From: Desulfocapsa sp050291935
Lineage (GTDB): Bacteria > Desulfobacterota > Desulfobulbia > Desulfobulbales > Desulfocapsaceae
Assembly (NCBI GenBank): GCA_050291935.1
Contig: JBNKKR010000002.1
Span: 62,001 to 126,000 of the forward strand
DNA: 64,000 nt
Direction: 5' to 3'
Under the pieces are notes generated by a model. That model was not told the origin of the DNA. It ran no database searches and worked only from the letters and a program-made list of their open reading frames with translations. The translations under genes were made by a program, and so were the position numbers. Below are positions 42,130-51,423 of the stretch, one piece after another (the first letter of the stretch is position 1; each line of letters begins with the position of its first letter).

Positions 42130-42423
42130 ACAATACAATGGGGATAAGTAAACGTGAATAATTGCGGTTATTTTTACTGCAAAAAAATAAAATACAGCTA
42201 TGCTTCTACCACATTCCCCCTTGTTGGCCAAGAAATTGACGCAGCAAAAAGAAGAATAAAAGACAAAGACATTTCTAAAGGAATTGAAATTACACAAAGC
42301 TTTGGCAATTTCTCAACTTCAGATATCCTAAGCGCTCTTTCCTGTTTCATTTTTACCCATATACTGGTATATTGGCGCGCAGTTGATAATTTTTCTTGTA
42401 TATCCTATCAGGTTCAACATACC

Positions 42424-43290
42424 ATGAGCGCAACAAATCAAGGGTTATCCCCAGTGGCAAAAAATATCAAAAACAGTTTGCAAGACAACATCCTGGCATC
42501 TCTTGGGAGCAACCCCGGTGATTCAACCACCCAATGTGCCCATTTGCAACCTTTTTTAGATCAAACCAAAATGGAAGCCTGCCAGATCATTTTAGAAAAT
42601 CTGGTTCAATTGCATTTTTCCCAGGACAAAGCCTGTCAACATTGGGATGCCATTGTTCAACATGCAGACATTTTGCAAGGAAGTCTTGATCGTACCGTGG
42701 GACTGGCCACCGTTGCCTGTGATTATTTTTCGTCCATTAATCCGCGGCTTACCAATCCAAAACTTATCGAACATGCCCGTTTGGAAGAGACTTTACAATC
42801 CGCCCATCTGGATTACCTCACAAAGCTTCTGGGCAGAAGGGCCTTTCAGGAACTTTTCGAACAGGAAATTTCACGTGCCCAACGCCATAAGCATAATGTG
42901 ACATTAATCTTCTTTGATCTCGACAACTTTAAAAGCATTAATGATGAGTATGGCCATCTAACCGGTGATGAGACCTTACGGCAAGCCGGGAGGATTCTTC
43001 TGGATTCAAAGCGTAAAGAAGATCTTGGCTGTCGTTACGGTGGCGATGAATTTATTGTCCTGCTCCCCGAGACGGACAAAGCCATGGGGGCATTAGTTGC
43101 CAAGAAACTCCATAAACAGCTCAACAATCTCTCTTTTCACTACAGAGAAAAGCATATCACTACCCAGTGCAGCGCAGGGCTGGCATCCTTCCCTGAAGAT
43201 GCCCAAAACGGCGAAACACTCTTAGACTGCGCCGACAAAGCCCTCTATAAAGCAAAGTGCCAGGGACGCAACAGGCTTGTGCTTTTTTAA
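42424..43290 (+). CDS. Diguanylate cyclase (GGDEF)
   Basis: A 288-residue cytoplasmic protein from ATG 42424; the frame stays open back to 42154 without homology. The N-terminal ~130 residues are an unassigned helical region, followed by LDYLTKLLGRRAFQELFEQE, IFFDLDNFKSINDEYGHLTG and CRYGGDEFIVLLPE, an intact active site that makes c-di-GMP. RKED sits five residues before GGDEF, so the product-inhibition site is present. No EAL domain is attached. The input signal is unknown. Confidence 0.92.
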   Translation: MSATNQGLSPVAKNIKNSLQDNILASLGSNPGDSTTQCAHLQPFLDQTKMEACQIILENLVQLHFSQDKACQHWDAIVQHADILQGSLDRTVGLATVACDYFSSINPRLTNPKLIEHARLEETLQSAHLDYLTKLLGRRAFQELFEQEISRAQRHKHNVTLIFFDLDNFKSINDEYGHLTGDETLRQAGRILLDSKRKEDLGCRYGGDEFIVLLPETDKAMGALVAKKLHKQLNNLSFHYREKHITTQCSAGLASFPEDAQNGETLLDCADKALYKAKCQGRNRLVLF

Positions 43291-43335
43291 TATAGACCCC
43301 TGTTTTCCTGAGAAGATAAGACAGGTTCTAAGAGC

Positions 43336-43509
43336 TTACTTTCGGGAAACCACACCACTCATTCCAACACACTCTTTACAATATTTTTGATCGGTGGAAG
43401 CACTTTTGCATTCCTGACAATACTCTTTGCCGCACGCCTGGCAGATACAAAGGGTGGATCGTTCAACTTCTTTTTGACAAATTTGACAACTCGCTTTTTC
43501 CACTGCCAT
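43336..43509 (-). CDS. Small zinc-ribbon protein
   Basis: A 57-residue cytoplasmic protein from ATG 43509, with GGGAG upstream. It has nine or so cysteines in CQICQKEV, CICQACGKEYCQEC and YCKEC, which fit two zinc-binding knuckles. The open frame continues upstream but is not needed. I do not recognise a specific family. It lies between the GGDEF gene and mltG. Confidence 0.7.
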   Translation of the reverse strand: MAVEKASCQICQKEVERSTLCICQACGKEYCQECKSASTDQKYCKECVGMSGVVSRK

Positions 43510-43665
43510 CCTAAGCTCCCTGGTTACAATTTGTTCTGTGTCCTGATTTCCTTTAAGAAGAAAACAGCTCAAGGGTGTCGAATAAGTGACGTACCGTTCT
43601 TCACCGGTGTTAGTATATCATAATACCCTAAGTCATCCAAATAAACCTAGACCAACAGGCCCCCA

Positions 43666-44709
43666 TTACTTTTTTTTGCGATTTTTCCTGGGTTTTCGAA
43701 GATATTTATAGACCGCACGGTTATGCTCCCTAAGGGTTTTAGAAAAATAATGTCTTCCACCACCTTTTGAAACAAAGTAGAGATAGTCCGTCTTTTGGGG
43801 AGTGAGAACTGCCTGTAACGCGTCCTTTCCTGGATTACAAATCGGCCCAATGGGTAAACGTTTCAGGGTGTAGGTATTGTAGGGCGTAGCAGTATGCAAA
43901 TCAGTTTTGCTCAAGGGACCGGAAAAATTTTCTATACCATACATCACCGTTGGATCAGACTGCAGCCGCATACCTTTTTGCAATCTGTTCAAAAAAACAC
44001 CCGCAATAATGGGACGTTCATCTGCCCTTCCCGCCTCACTCTCCACCATGGAAGCAAGAATGAGAACCTCAAAGGGAGTAAGTTGTATCGCCTGGTCTTT
44101 AACGAGTGCTTTCCATACACTCCGGTGGCGACGAACCTGCATCCGGATAATGTCCGCTGTTTCTTGCCCTTTATGGGTCAGATAATAGGTATCGGGAAAC
44201 AGGTAGCCTTCCAGACTATCAATGGATTCAAAACCAAGGCTTTTTATAAAATCAGTATCATGGGCTAAACGGATATATGTCTCTTGATCACACCAACCAC
44301 CCTCGGCAAAAATTGCTGCGATTTCATCTATGACCAAACCCTCAGGAATGGTTACTGGGTGCTGAATGGGCTTGGCTGCCACAAGCTCAAAAAGGAGTTC
44401 TTTGGGGTTCTGGCCACGGTGCAGTGCAAATTCACCGGCTTTTATCTTGGAGGTGACACCTAAATATTTGGTAAGCAACAAAAAACGAATATCTTTTGCA
44501 ACCAGATGCTCTGATGCAAGAATCCGGTTGATTTCCTGCACGGTGCTTCCCTTGGGAATAACCACAGCAACACTTTCACCCTTGTCACCCTCTGCCGGGG
44601 TAAACGCAAAGCGAATAAACCATAACGACCCGCTAACCGTGGCCACAAAAAACAAAAGGATCAGCCAAAGGCCGACCCTTTTAAAGGTCATCTGTAAAGA
44701 AGTACTCAC
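43666..44709 (-). CDS. mltG: Endolytic transglycosylase MltG
   Basis: A 347-residue inner-membrane enzyme that cuts nascent glycan strands. It has an N-terminal helix (GLWLILLFFVATVSGSLWFI), a LysM-like segment (VAVVIPKGSTVQEINRILAS) and the YceG domain with LEGYLFPDTYYLTHKG, LILASMVESEAGRADERPII (catalytic Glu) and TYTLKRLPIGPICNPGKDAL. The start is a GTG at 44709 or the ATG at 44691. It lies 26 bp downstream of lon and may share its transcript. Confidence 0.93.
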   Translation of the reverse strand: MSTSLQMTFKRVGLWLILLFFVATVSGSLWFIRFAFTPAEGDKGESVAVVIPKGSTVQEINRILASEHLVAKDIRFLLLTKYLGVTSKIKAGEFALHRGQNPKELLFELVAAKPIQHPVTIPEGLVIDEIAAIFAEGGWCDQETYIRLAHDTDFIKSLGFESIDSLEGYLFPDTYYLTHKGQETADIIRMQVRRHRSVWKALVKDQAIQLTPFEVLILASMVESEAGRADERPIIAGVFLNRLQKGMRLQSDPTVMYGIENFSGPLSKTDLHTATPYNTYTLKRLPIGPICNPGKDALQAVLTPQKTDYLYFVSKGGGRHYFSKTLREHNRAVYKYLRKPRKNRKKK

Positions 44710-44735
44710 TGTAACAGATTCTTTTTACAAGTTTA

Positions 44736-47126
44736 TTATTTCTTGTTTTTCCTGTTATTAAAGGCAATGGCAACAACTTCATCCATATCTTTCACCGGAT
44801 AAAAAGTCATTTTTTTACGAATTTCAGCGGGGATTTCACTCAGATCCTTTTCGTTTTGGTCCGGAATAATAACCTGATTAATTTTAGCGCGAACCGCTGC
44901 CAAGGCCTTTTCTTTCAAACCACCAATGGGCAGCACCCGACCACGCAACGTTACTTCTCCGGTCATAGCCAGCCTTTTTTGTACTTTCTTCCCACTGATG
45001 GCGGAGTAGATCGCTGTTGCCATGGTGATCCCAGCCGAAGGTCCATCCTTTGGAATAGCACCGGCTGGTACATGCACGTGGATATCGTGGAGATCAAAAT
45101 AATCATCTTTGATCCCAAGCTCTCCACAACGGCTCCGGCAATAGGTAAGTGCAGCCTGAACCGATTCTTTCATCACGTCGCCAAGTTGACCGGTGAGAAT
45201 CAATTTGCCCTTACCGGGCATAAAATTAACCTCTATCTGCAATATCTCTCCACCCACTTCCGTCCAGGCAAGCCCGGTCACAAGTCCTGGTTGATGCAGA
45301 CGTTCGAGTTCTCCTTCGGGAATGGTTTTTGGAGGGCCCAAATAGCGGTTAATGGTATTACGGGAAATTGTATATGGCCCTTTGCCCCCTTCGGCAATCT
45401 TTCTGGCCAGCTTTCGACAAATTTTACCAATCTCCCGCTCAAGACTTCGCAGCCCAGCCTCATGGGTGTAATAACTGATTACGTATTGTAACGCATCATT
45501 GGCCAGTCGCAGGTGCCTTGACTTTATTCCATTTTCCTTTATTTGACGTGGCAATAGATATTTTTTGGCAATGACCACTTTCTCTTCCAGGGTATACCCG
45601 GAAAGCTCAATGATTTCCATCCGATCAAGGAGTGGCCCCGGAATGGTATCACTCCGATTGGCGGTGGTAATAAACATGACCTTGGAAAGGTCAAAGGGCA
45701 TATTCATATAGTGATCAGAAAACTCAAAGTTCTGTTCCGGATCAAGGACCTCAAGCAGCGCCGAAGAAGGATCACCCCGATAATCGGATCCAATCTTATC
45801 CACCTCATCCATCATAAAGACGGGATTATTGGACTTCACTGTTTTCAAACCCTGCAAAATTCGTCCAGGCATGGCTCCGATATAGGTACGTCGATGTCCG
45901 CGGATTTCAGCCTCATCCCGCATACCACCCAGTGAAAGCCGATAAAACTTTCGTCCCATGGCCCTTGCTATGGATTTTCCAAGGGAAGTTTTACCAACAC
46001 CCGGAGGACCGACAAAACAGAGGATGGGCCCCTTAGTATTGTCGTTAAGTTTACGCACGGCCAAATACTCAAGAATTCGTTCCTTGATTTTATCAAGCCC
46101 GAAATGGTCCTCATCAAGGACCTCTTTCGCCTCTTTCAACTCAAGTCTATCTTTCGTCCCCTTTTTCCAGGGCATATCTAAAATCCAATCGATATAGGTA
46201 CGGATGATTGTCGCTTCGGAAGAATCCGGGTGCATCATCTCCATACGCTCAATCTGTTTCTTCGCCTCCTTACGCACACTTTTAGGCATTTTGGTCTTTT
46301 TAAGCTTTTTAAAAAGATCTTCAATCTCCTGTCCACGCTCATCGCCATCGCCCAATTCCTTTTGCAGCGCATGCAACTGCTCACGGAGATAATATTCACG
46401 TTGCGACTTTGACATCTCCTCCTTGGCATCGGACTGGATCTTTGCCTGAACAGTGGAAACTTCAAGTTCCTTGGTAAGCAAATCATTTACCAGTTGTAAA
46501 CGCTTTACGGGATCAAACTCTTCTAAGATTGCCTGTGATTCAGGAATTTTCAGGCGAAGGTTGGACCCGACAAGATCTGCCAAACGACCAGGATCCTCAA
46601 TATTATTAATGATCATCATAAGATCAGCAGAAAGGATACCGCGAAGCGACATAATTTTCTCGGTCTGTTCACGCACAGTACGCATCAGCGCTTCAGTGGC
46701 CACATCGACTTTTTCCGTCTCTATTTCCGGAAGTGGTTTCACTTTCACCTGATAATAGGGTTCCGTCTGAACAAACTTCTTCACCTGCGCCTTGGACACC
46801 GCCTGGACCAGTACCTTGAGTCTGCCATCGGGGAGTTTTAGGGTACGCATGACCATGCATACCATACCCACTTCGTAAAGCTCTTTTGGCTCGGGATCAT
46901 CTGCTGTGGCATCTTTTTGGGTAAGGAGCATCAAGAGCTTATCCCCTTCAAGGGCCGCATTTACAGCCTCCACGGAACTGGGACGCCCCACAAAAAGCGG
47001 GATGATCATATAGTTGAAGATAACCACATCCCGAACCGCCATCATCGGCAACAGCTCAGGGATGACCATATCTTCATGCCCAGTAAAATCATCCATCCCC
47101 ATTGCTAACGAGTCATTAAATTCCAC
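44736..47126 (-). CDS. lon: ATP-dependent protease Lon (LonA)
   Basis: A 796-residue cytoplasmic protease. An N-terminal substrate domain begins PELLPMMAVRDVVIFNYMII; the AAA module has CFVGPPGVGKTSLGKSIARA and VFMMDEVDKIGSDYRGDPSS; the protease domain has PKDGPSAGITMATAIYSA (catalytic Ser) and IGGLKEKALAAVRAK (Lys). The start is a GTG at 47126 with GGAGG five bases before. A sigma-70-like promoter is seen at 47191-47219. mltG follows. Confidence 0.97.
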   Translation of the reverse strand: MEFNDSLAMGMDDFTGHEDMVIPELLPMMAVRDVVIFNYMIIPLFVGRPSSVEAVNAALEGDKLLMLLTQKDATADDPEPKELYEVGMVCMVMRTLKLPDGRLKVLVQAVSKAQVKKFVQTEPYYQVKVKPLPEIETEKVDVATEALMRTVREQTEKIMSLRGILSADLMMIINNIEDPGRLADLVGSNLRLKIPESQAILEEFDPVKRLQLVNDLLTKELEVSTVQAKIQSDAKEEMSKSQREYYLREQLHALQKELGDGDERGQEIEDLFKKLKKTKMPKSVRKEAKKQIERMEMMHPDSSEATIIRTYIDWILDMPWKKGTKDRLELKEAKEVLDEDHFGLDKIKERILEYLAVRKLNDNTKGPILCFVGPPGVGKTSLGKSIARAMGRKFYRLSLGGMRDEAEIRGHRRTYIGAMPGRILQGLKTVKSNNPVFMMDEVDKIGSDYRGDPSSALLEVLDPEQNFEFSDHYMNMPFDLSKVMFITTANRSDTIPGPLLDRMEIIELSGYTLEEKVVIAKKYLLPRQIKENGIKSRHLRLANDALQYVISYYTHEAGLRSLEREIGKICRKLARKIAEGGKGPYTISRNTINRYLGPPKTIPEGELERLHQPGLVTGLAWTEVGGEILQIEVNFMPGKGKLILTGQLGDVMKESVQAALTYCRSRCGELGIKDDYFDLHDIHVHVPAGAIPKDGPSAGITMATAIYSAISGKKVQKRLAMTGEVTLRGRVLPIGGLKEKALAAVRAKINQVIIPDQNEKDLSEIPAEIRKKMTFYPVKDMDEVVAIAFNNRKNKK

Positions 47127-47190
47127 AACAACCTCCGGAAATCATAAAAACAAATGTGTAAATCTGAGTAGTTTTAGTAAAGTGAGCCAA

Positions 47191-47219
47191 AATCTAAACA
47201 TTGCCCATATTGAAGTCAA
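47191..47219 (-). promoter_or_regulatory. lon: Putative lon promoter
   Basis: On the minus strand TTGACT, 17 bp, TAGATT: a good sigma-70 match, about 60 bp before the GTG start. Confidence 0.55.
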
Positions 47220-47389
47220 GCAAGCAATTGTCCTCACTTTCGCTTCCATGGTTTTTTCTTGAAAATTTTACCATTTTCATCAATACTGCGCCGGTAATAG
47301 TAGCTTACGTCATCAAAGCGAAAAAAATAAATAAAAATTGATATTGTACACATTTCATTACCTATTTCTCCCATTAACCAACACCATTC

Positions 47390-47406
47390 ACTAACTCGAA
47401 GTTAGT
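47390..47406. promoter_or_regulatory. Perfect palindrome upstream of the hexapeptide gene
   Basis: ACTAACT-CGA-AGTTAGT, 7-bp arms, 42 bp before the start at 47448. Candidate operator. Confidence 0.4.
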
Positions 47407-47447
47407 AAGTACCACGTTATCACCAATCTTTTCAGGCAGGAGTAGAC

Positions 47448-48266
47448 ATGTTAACGAGTAAATCTTTTTTTGAGCTGACCGATTTTTCACATCCCCTGCT
47501 CTTTGCAGAGGAAAAACCTGTTTGGGAAGCACTAAACATGCTCAAACCCTATATGGATAGTCATCATTACCCTATTCATTTTGCTACGTCTTTTCAAAAT
47601 GGTACACCACTCCCCCACACCCTTATTGTACATGAAGGAAAAATCATTTCCAATACGGGTTACACAATTACATACGGCGATACCACCAAAGGACAACTCA
47701 AGGTGCATCGCATGGAAGATGGAAAAGAAATGGTTGGGGCCGCAGTGCTAATGGCAGGTGCCATTCTTATCGGGGAGCAAATCGATATCGGCCCCGGTGT
47801 CCTGGTGGAAGGCGGCGCCACCATCAAATCCCCCGCAATTATTGGTGCATTTACTGAAATCCGCCAGGGAGCCTATGTTCGTGGCTACTGTCTCACTGGT
47901 AAAAGCTGTGTTATCGGCCACAGCACCGAGGTAAAACATTCTATTTTTCTAAACGATGCCAAGGCTGGACATTTCGCCTATCTTGGGGATTCCATTTTAG
48001 GGCAAGACGCCAACCTCGGTGCTGGAACCAAATTTGCCAATTTGAAATTCCTAGGTGACAGTGTCTCCATTCGCACGGGCGATGGCATGATCGATACCGG
48101 GAGACGAAAATTTGGCGCAATTTTAGGTGATAAGGCGCAGACGGGATGTAATTCTGTAACAAATCCCGGTACCGTTATAGGAAAAGGTGGAATTTTGATG
48201 CCAAACAACACCGCGCCTTCCGGATACCACAAACCTGGTAAAATCATCCGCTCATCCTCCAGATAG
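47448..48266 (+). CDS. Hexapeptide-repeat (left-handed beta-helix) protein, GlmU C-domain-like
   Basis: A 272-residue protein with GGAG before the start. The first ~95 residues are unassigned. From ~100 it runs through hexapeptide repeats (ILIGEQIDIGPGVLVEGGAT, PAIIGAFTEIRQGAYVRGYC, ILGQDANLGAGTKFANLKFL, TPGTVIGKGGILMP-like end). LGAGTKFANLKF resembles GlmU and sugar-phosphate nucleotidyltransferases, but the nucleotidyltransferase domain is absent, so it is probably an acyltransferase or a binding protein. The fumarase gene follows at 42 bp. Confidence 0.83.
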   Translation: MLTSKSFFELTDFSHPLLFAEEKPVWEALNMLKPYMDSHHYPIHFATSFQNGTPLPHTLIVHEGKIISNTGYTITYGDTTKGQLKVHRMEDGKEMVGAAVLMAGAILIGEQIDIGPGVLVEGGATIKSPAIIGAFTEIRQGAYVRGYCLTGKSCVIGHSTEVKHSIFLNDAKAGHFAYLGDSILGQDANLGAGTKFANLKFLGDSVSIRTGDGMIDTGRRKFGAILGDKAQTGCNSVTNPGTVIGKGGILMPNNTAPSGYHKPGKIIRSSSR

Positions 48267-48307
48267 TCAAGAGCGAAAAAACTACAAAGCATATATGAGG
48301 AAACCCG

Positions 48308-49828
48308 ATGAACATAATCGACGCCAAAGACTTTATTCAATCCATTGCGGATAGCCTGCAATATATCTCTTACACCCACCCTCAGGACTTTATCCAGGCC
48401 ATGACCAAGGCTTACGAAAATGAAAAAAGTCCGGCCGCAAAAGATGCCATGGCCCAGATTTTGATCAATTCAAGGATGGCTGCCATGGGGCAACGTCCAA
48501 TCTGTCAGGATACTGGCATTGTCACTGTCTTTTTGAAAATTGGCATGGATTGTCGCCTGGACACCAGTAGTTCCATCCAAGAACTTGTCGATGAAGGTGT
48601 CCATCTTGCGTACACGAACAAAGAAAATCCATTACGGGCCTCTGTTGTTGCAGATCCCGCAGGAAAACGGCAAAACACCAGGGACAACACGCCAGCCGTC
48701 GTGTACACCGAACTGACAGAAGGATCAACAATACATGTTCAAATAGCTGCAAAAGGTGGCGGCTCTGAAAATAAAAGTCGCTTTGTAACCCTTAATCCCA
48801 ATGATTCCATCGTTGACTGGGTGGTTAAAACAGTTCCCACCATGGGTGCCGGTTGGTGTCCTCCAGGGATCTTGGGGATCGGTATTGGTGGAACCGTTGA
48901 CAAGGCCATGGTCCTTGCAAAAGAATCCCTTATGGAACCCATCAACATCCATGAGCTTCAGCAAAGGGGGCCCCAAAACAGTATTGAACAATTACGTCTG
49001 GACATCTACGAAGGTGTCAATGCTTTAGGAATCGGTGCCCAGGGATTAGGTGGCTTAACCACCGCCCTTGATGTAAAAATCCTTGATTGTCCCACCCATG
49101 CCGCCTCATTACCCGTTGCCATGATCCCTAACTGCGCGGCAACTCGTCATATCCATTTCAGCCTTGACGGTAGTGGCCCGGCCCATTTTACTCCACCACG
49201 CCTTGAAGACTGGCCGCAAATTGAATGGGAAGTGGGTAGCGGAGTCAAACGTGTGCACCTTGATACCATTACGAAAACAGAAATGGCCTCCTGGAAACCC
49301 GGTGAGACCCTGCTTCTAAACGGAACAATTCTTACCGGTCGTGACGCCGCCCACCGCAGAATCCAGACGCTTCTTGACAAGGGAGACCCCTTACCCGATG
49401 GAGTAGACTTTAGCGGGAAGTTTATTTATTACGTGGGTCCTGTGGACCCCATTGAAGGCGAAGCAGTTGGACCGGCGGGCCCCACCACTGCCACCAGAAT
49501 GGATAAATACAGTGATATGATGCTGGAAAAAACCGGTCTTATCGGCATGATCGGCAAATCAGAGCGGGGAGATAACACCATTGAATCAATCAAAAAACAT
49601 GGCGCCGTTTATTTAATGGCCGTGGGTGGTGCGGCATATCTTGTTTCAAAAGCGATTAAACAGGCCCGGGTTGTCGCTTTTGCCGACCTTGGAATGGAGG
49701 CGATATACGAATTTGAGGTGGAAGATATGCCGGTGACAGTCGCAGTTGACACCCAGGGAGAGGCGGTGCACAAAACGGGTCCAGCAAAATGGAGTGGCTA
49801 TATACGTGACCTTCGCGATCGAAGTTGA
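48308..49828 (+). CDS. fum: Class I fumarate hydratase (iron-sulfur)
   Basis: A 506-residue single-chain enzyme interconverting fumarate and malate. The alpha part has GQRPICQDTGIVTVFLKIG and ENKSRFVTLNPNDS, then GIGIGGTVDKAMVLAKESLM and GAQGLGGLTTALDVKILDCP, PNCAATRHIHF. The beta part has VGPVDPIEGEAVGPAGPTTA, MIGKSERGDN and YLVSKAIKQARVVAFADLGM. Cysteines in CQDTG and PNCAA belong to the [4Fe-4S] site. The enzyme would be oxygen-sensitive, in keeping with an anaerobe. Confidence 0.95.
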   Translation: MNIIDAKDFIQSIADSLQYISYTHPQDFIQAMTKAYENEKSPAAKDAMAQILINSRMAAMGQRPICQDTGIVTVFLKIGMDCRLDTSSSIQELVDEGVHLAYTNKENPLRASVVADPAGKRQNTRDNTPAVVYTELTEGSTIHVQIAAKGGGSENKSRFVTLNPNDSIVDWVVKTVPTMGAGWCPPGILGIGIGGTVDKAMVLAKESLMEPINIHELQQRGPQNSIEQLRLDIYEGVNALGIGAQGLGGLTTALDVKILDCPTHAASLPVAMIPNCAATRHIHFSLDGSGPAHFTPPRLEDWPQIEWEVGSGVKRVHLDTITKTEMASWKPGETLLLNGTILTGRDAAHRRIQTLLDKGDPLPDGVDFSGKFIYYVGPVDPIEGEAVGPAGPTTATRMDKYSDMMLEKTGLIGMIGKSERGDNTIESIKKHGAVYLMAVGGAAYLVSKAIKQARVVAFADLGMEAIYEFEVEDMPVTVAVDTQGEAVHKTGPAKWSGYIRDLRDRS

Positions 49829-49849
49829 CAGTTGACACTCTCTTTATTC

Positions 49850-49897
49850 ATTGTTGACACTTCCTTAAAAAAAAGTTCTGTCAAAAGTGTCAACAAT
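49850..49897. terminator. Long inverted repeat after the fumarase gene
   Basis: ATTGTTGACACTT and AAGTGTCAACAAT (13-bp perfect arms, 22-bp loop), 21 bp after the stop. The following T run is weak (GGTTTTCTGTT), so it may be a terminator or a protein-binding site. Confidence 0.45.
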
Positions 49898-50060
49898 GGT
49901 GACGGGAGGTTTTCTGTTATTGCGTGGATTAGCAGCCTAATCCATGCAAACTTAGGTTGCGCATGGAAGGTTATTTTCCTTTTTCGCTGTAAAAGTGTTG
50001 CACGTATGCATACACATACGCAAAGAACCCAATAAATAAGGGCACATATAACGATTTAAC

Positions 50061-50090
50061 TTGACAAACTCCTTACTAACATGCTGTATT
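50061..50090 (+). promoter_or_regulatory. Candidate promoter of the type VI operon
   Basis: TTGACA, 18 bp, TGTATT, ~90 bp before the first gene. The -35 is perfect, the -10 only four of six. Confidence 0.4.
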
Positions 50091-50178
50091 ATGTAGTGGT
50101 TTCCAGACAGATTATCGATGGCTTTTATTGGCTCAAAACCCAGCAGCTTTGTTCGTTCAGCCGAAAAAGATAGAATAC

Positions 50179-51423
50179 ATGAGCAAGATTTCTCCCCATC
50201 CATCTCTTTTGTCCTACCTTGATCGCAAACATGCTCCCCCCCTTCTGCGTCTGCACCTCTTGCCCCATCCCACTCAGCAGACACTGTTTTGCACAGTACC
50301 TGACAACGACCCCCTCGCCCAAGTGTACAAGGCAGCATTTATAACGGACTGTGGAGCAATTATTAAGGAAGTACAACTGCTTATCCAACGCGATACGCCC
50401 CTCTTGCCCCAGGGAAATGAAACGAATATTAGCAACGCTTTGATTGATGATTATTGGCAGCAAATGGCACGTATCAGGCGTACCAGAAACCCTGAACACA
50501 GCATGTTTTTGGGGGCACAATTGGGAGAAGATGAAACACTCCTTGCCTTTGCACCACTTGTGTACTGCCGGCAACGGCAAGAATTTATGGAACTATCCTG
50601 TCCTCACTGTGGTCAAGCCCTCTCCCTTTGTAAGGACGACTCCCTGCTCGACCTAGCAGGCCTTGCACCCTATTCCACCTCACTTCGTCGTTACCTGTAT
50701 TGCTCCTCCTGCCATCAAAATGGCAATGCTTTTTTTTACACCCTGGAAAAACGAGCGGACGACCCGGCTACACTCTTTGACTGCCGCCAACTGCTCCTTG
50801 CTCTTGGCAAATCGACTTCCGGACAACAAGCAACCCACCCCTGCCCAACATGTCCACAGCGCGAGTCCTGTTTTGGTGATACCAGTACGGTGCTTGACAC
50901 CATAGCAGTGCTCTCTTTTTATCCCTTTTTTATGCTGATAAATGAATGTGACTCCTGCGAAGGGTTCCATTTCCTCCCCCTTTTTCACGGACAACACGTA
51001 AACTCCTCCCAACAACAGAACACCAACAGCGACCAGGATGGGGCAATCCACTCCATCTTGCAGACGGTGGTTGAGAACTGGCAATATCCGCCAATGGAGT
51101 CAAAGCAGGCCATTCCTGTCAAAACAGGACATTCCATGGAAGAAACGCTATGTTCAGGACCGTCACAGACCCAGCAAGAGGAGTACGATGACGATCTCAG
51201 CCAGGAAACTGTTATTCTTTCAGCCTCTTCTGTTTCCACTGCCTCCAAAGTAAAACCGGATCAGGATGCAACCATTATCTGTGCGTCAGAAGTCTCCTCA
51301 GTCGCCAAACAACAGCAAGCCGCGACAACACCACGCCAAACCCTGGAACCAAAAAAAGAAGCAGCCAACGAAGATATAGATCTTGCCGAAACGGTAATTC
51401 TGAGACCTGGAGAAAAGTTATGA
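50179..51423 (+). CDS. Zinc-ribbon T6SS-locus protein with repeated TVIL motifs
   Basis: A 414-residue cytoplasmic protein from ATG 50179. The central region has paired cysteines: CPHCGQALSLC, YCSSCHQNG, CPTCPQRESC and CDSC, suggesting two zinc ribbons. The last ~80 residues are low-complexity and contain three spaced motifs, QETVILSAS, DATIICAS and AETVILRPG, which look like docking or phosphothreonine sites. It overlaps the next gene by 4 bp (ATGA) and opens the type VI cluster. I do not recognise the family; an accessory or regulatory role in the secretion system is inferred from position. Confidence 0.75.
   Translation: MSKISPHPSLLSYLDRKHAPPLLRLHLLPHPTQQTLFCTVPDNDPLAQVYKAAFITDCGAIIKEVQLLIQRDTPLLPQGNETNISNALIDDYWQQMARIRRTRNPEHSMFLGAQLGEDETLLAFAPLVYCRQRQEFMELSCPHCGQALSLCKDDSLLDLAGLAPYSTSLRRYLYCSSCHQNGNAFFYTLEKRADDPATLFDCRQLLLALGKSTSGQQATHPCPTCPQRESCFGDTSTVLDTIAVLSFYPFFMLINECDSCEGFHFLPLFHGQHVNSSQQQNTNSDQDGAIHSILQTVVENWQYPPMESKQAIPVKTGHSMEETLCSGPSQTQQEEYDDDLSQETVILSASSVSTASKVKPDQDATIICASEVSSVAKQQQAATTPRQTLEPKKEAANEDIDLAETVILRPGEKL

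Larger units (their letters stand above)
47127..47447. other. Divergent promoter region between lon and the hexapeptide gene
   Basis: No gene. It contains the lon leader and promoter (47191-47219) and a palindrome at 47390-47406 ahead of the plus-strand gene. Confidence 0.55.
49829..50178. other. Intergenic region before the type VI locus
   Basis: Besides the inverted repeat at 49850-49897 it holds paired arms TCCATGC/GCATGGA (49941-49967), a palindrome GTATGCATAC (50004-50013) and the promoter candidate at 50061. No gene is seen. Confidence 0.5.

Noticed and set aside
42154..42423. Upstream 90-codon extension of the GGDEF protein
   Set aside because: It overlaps the nadE promoter side, has no homology-like pattern, and the ATG at 42424 gives a sensible protein.
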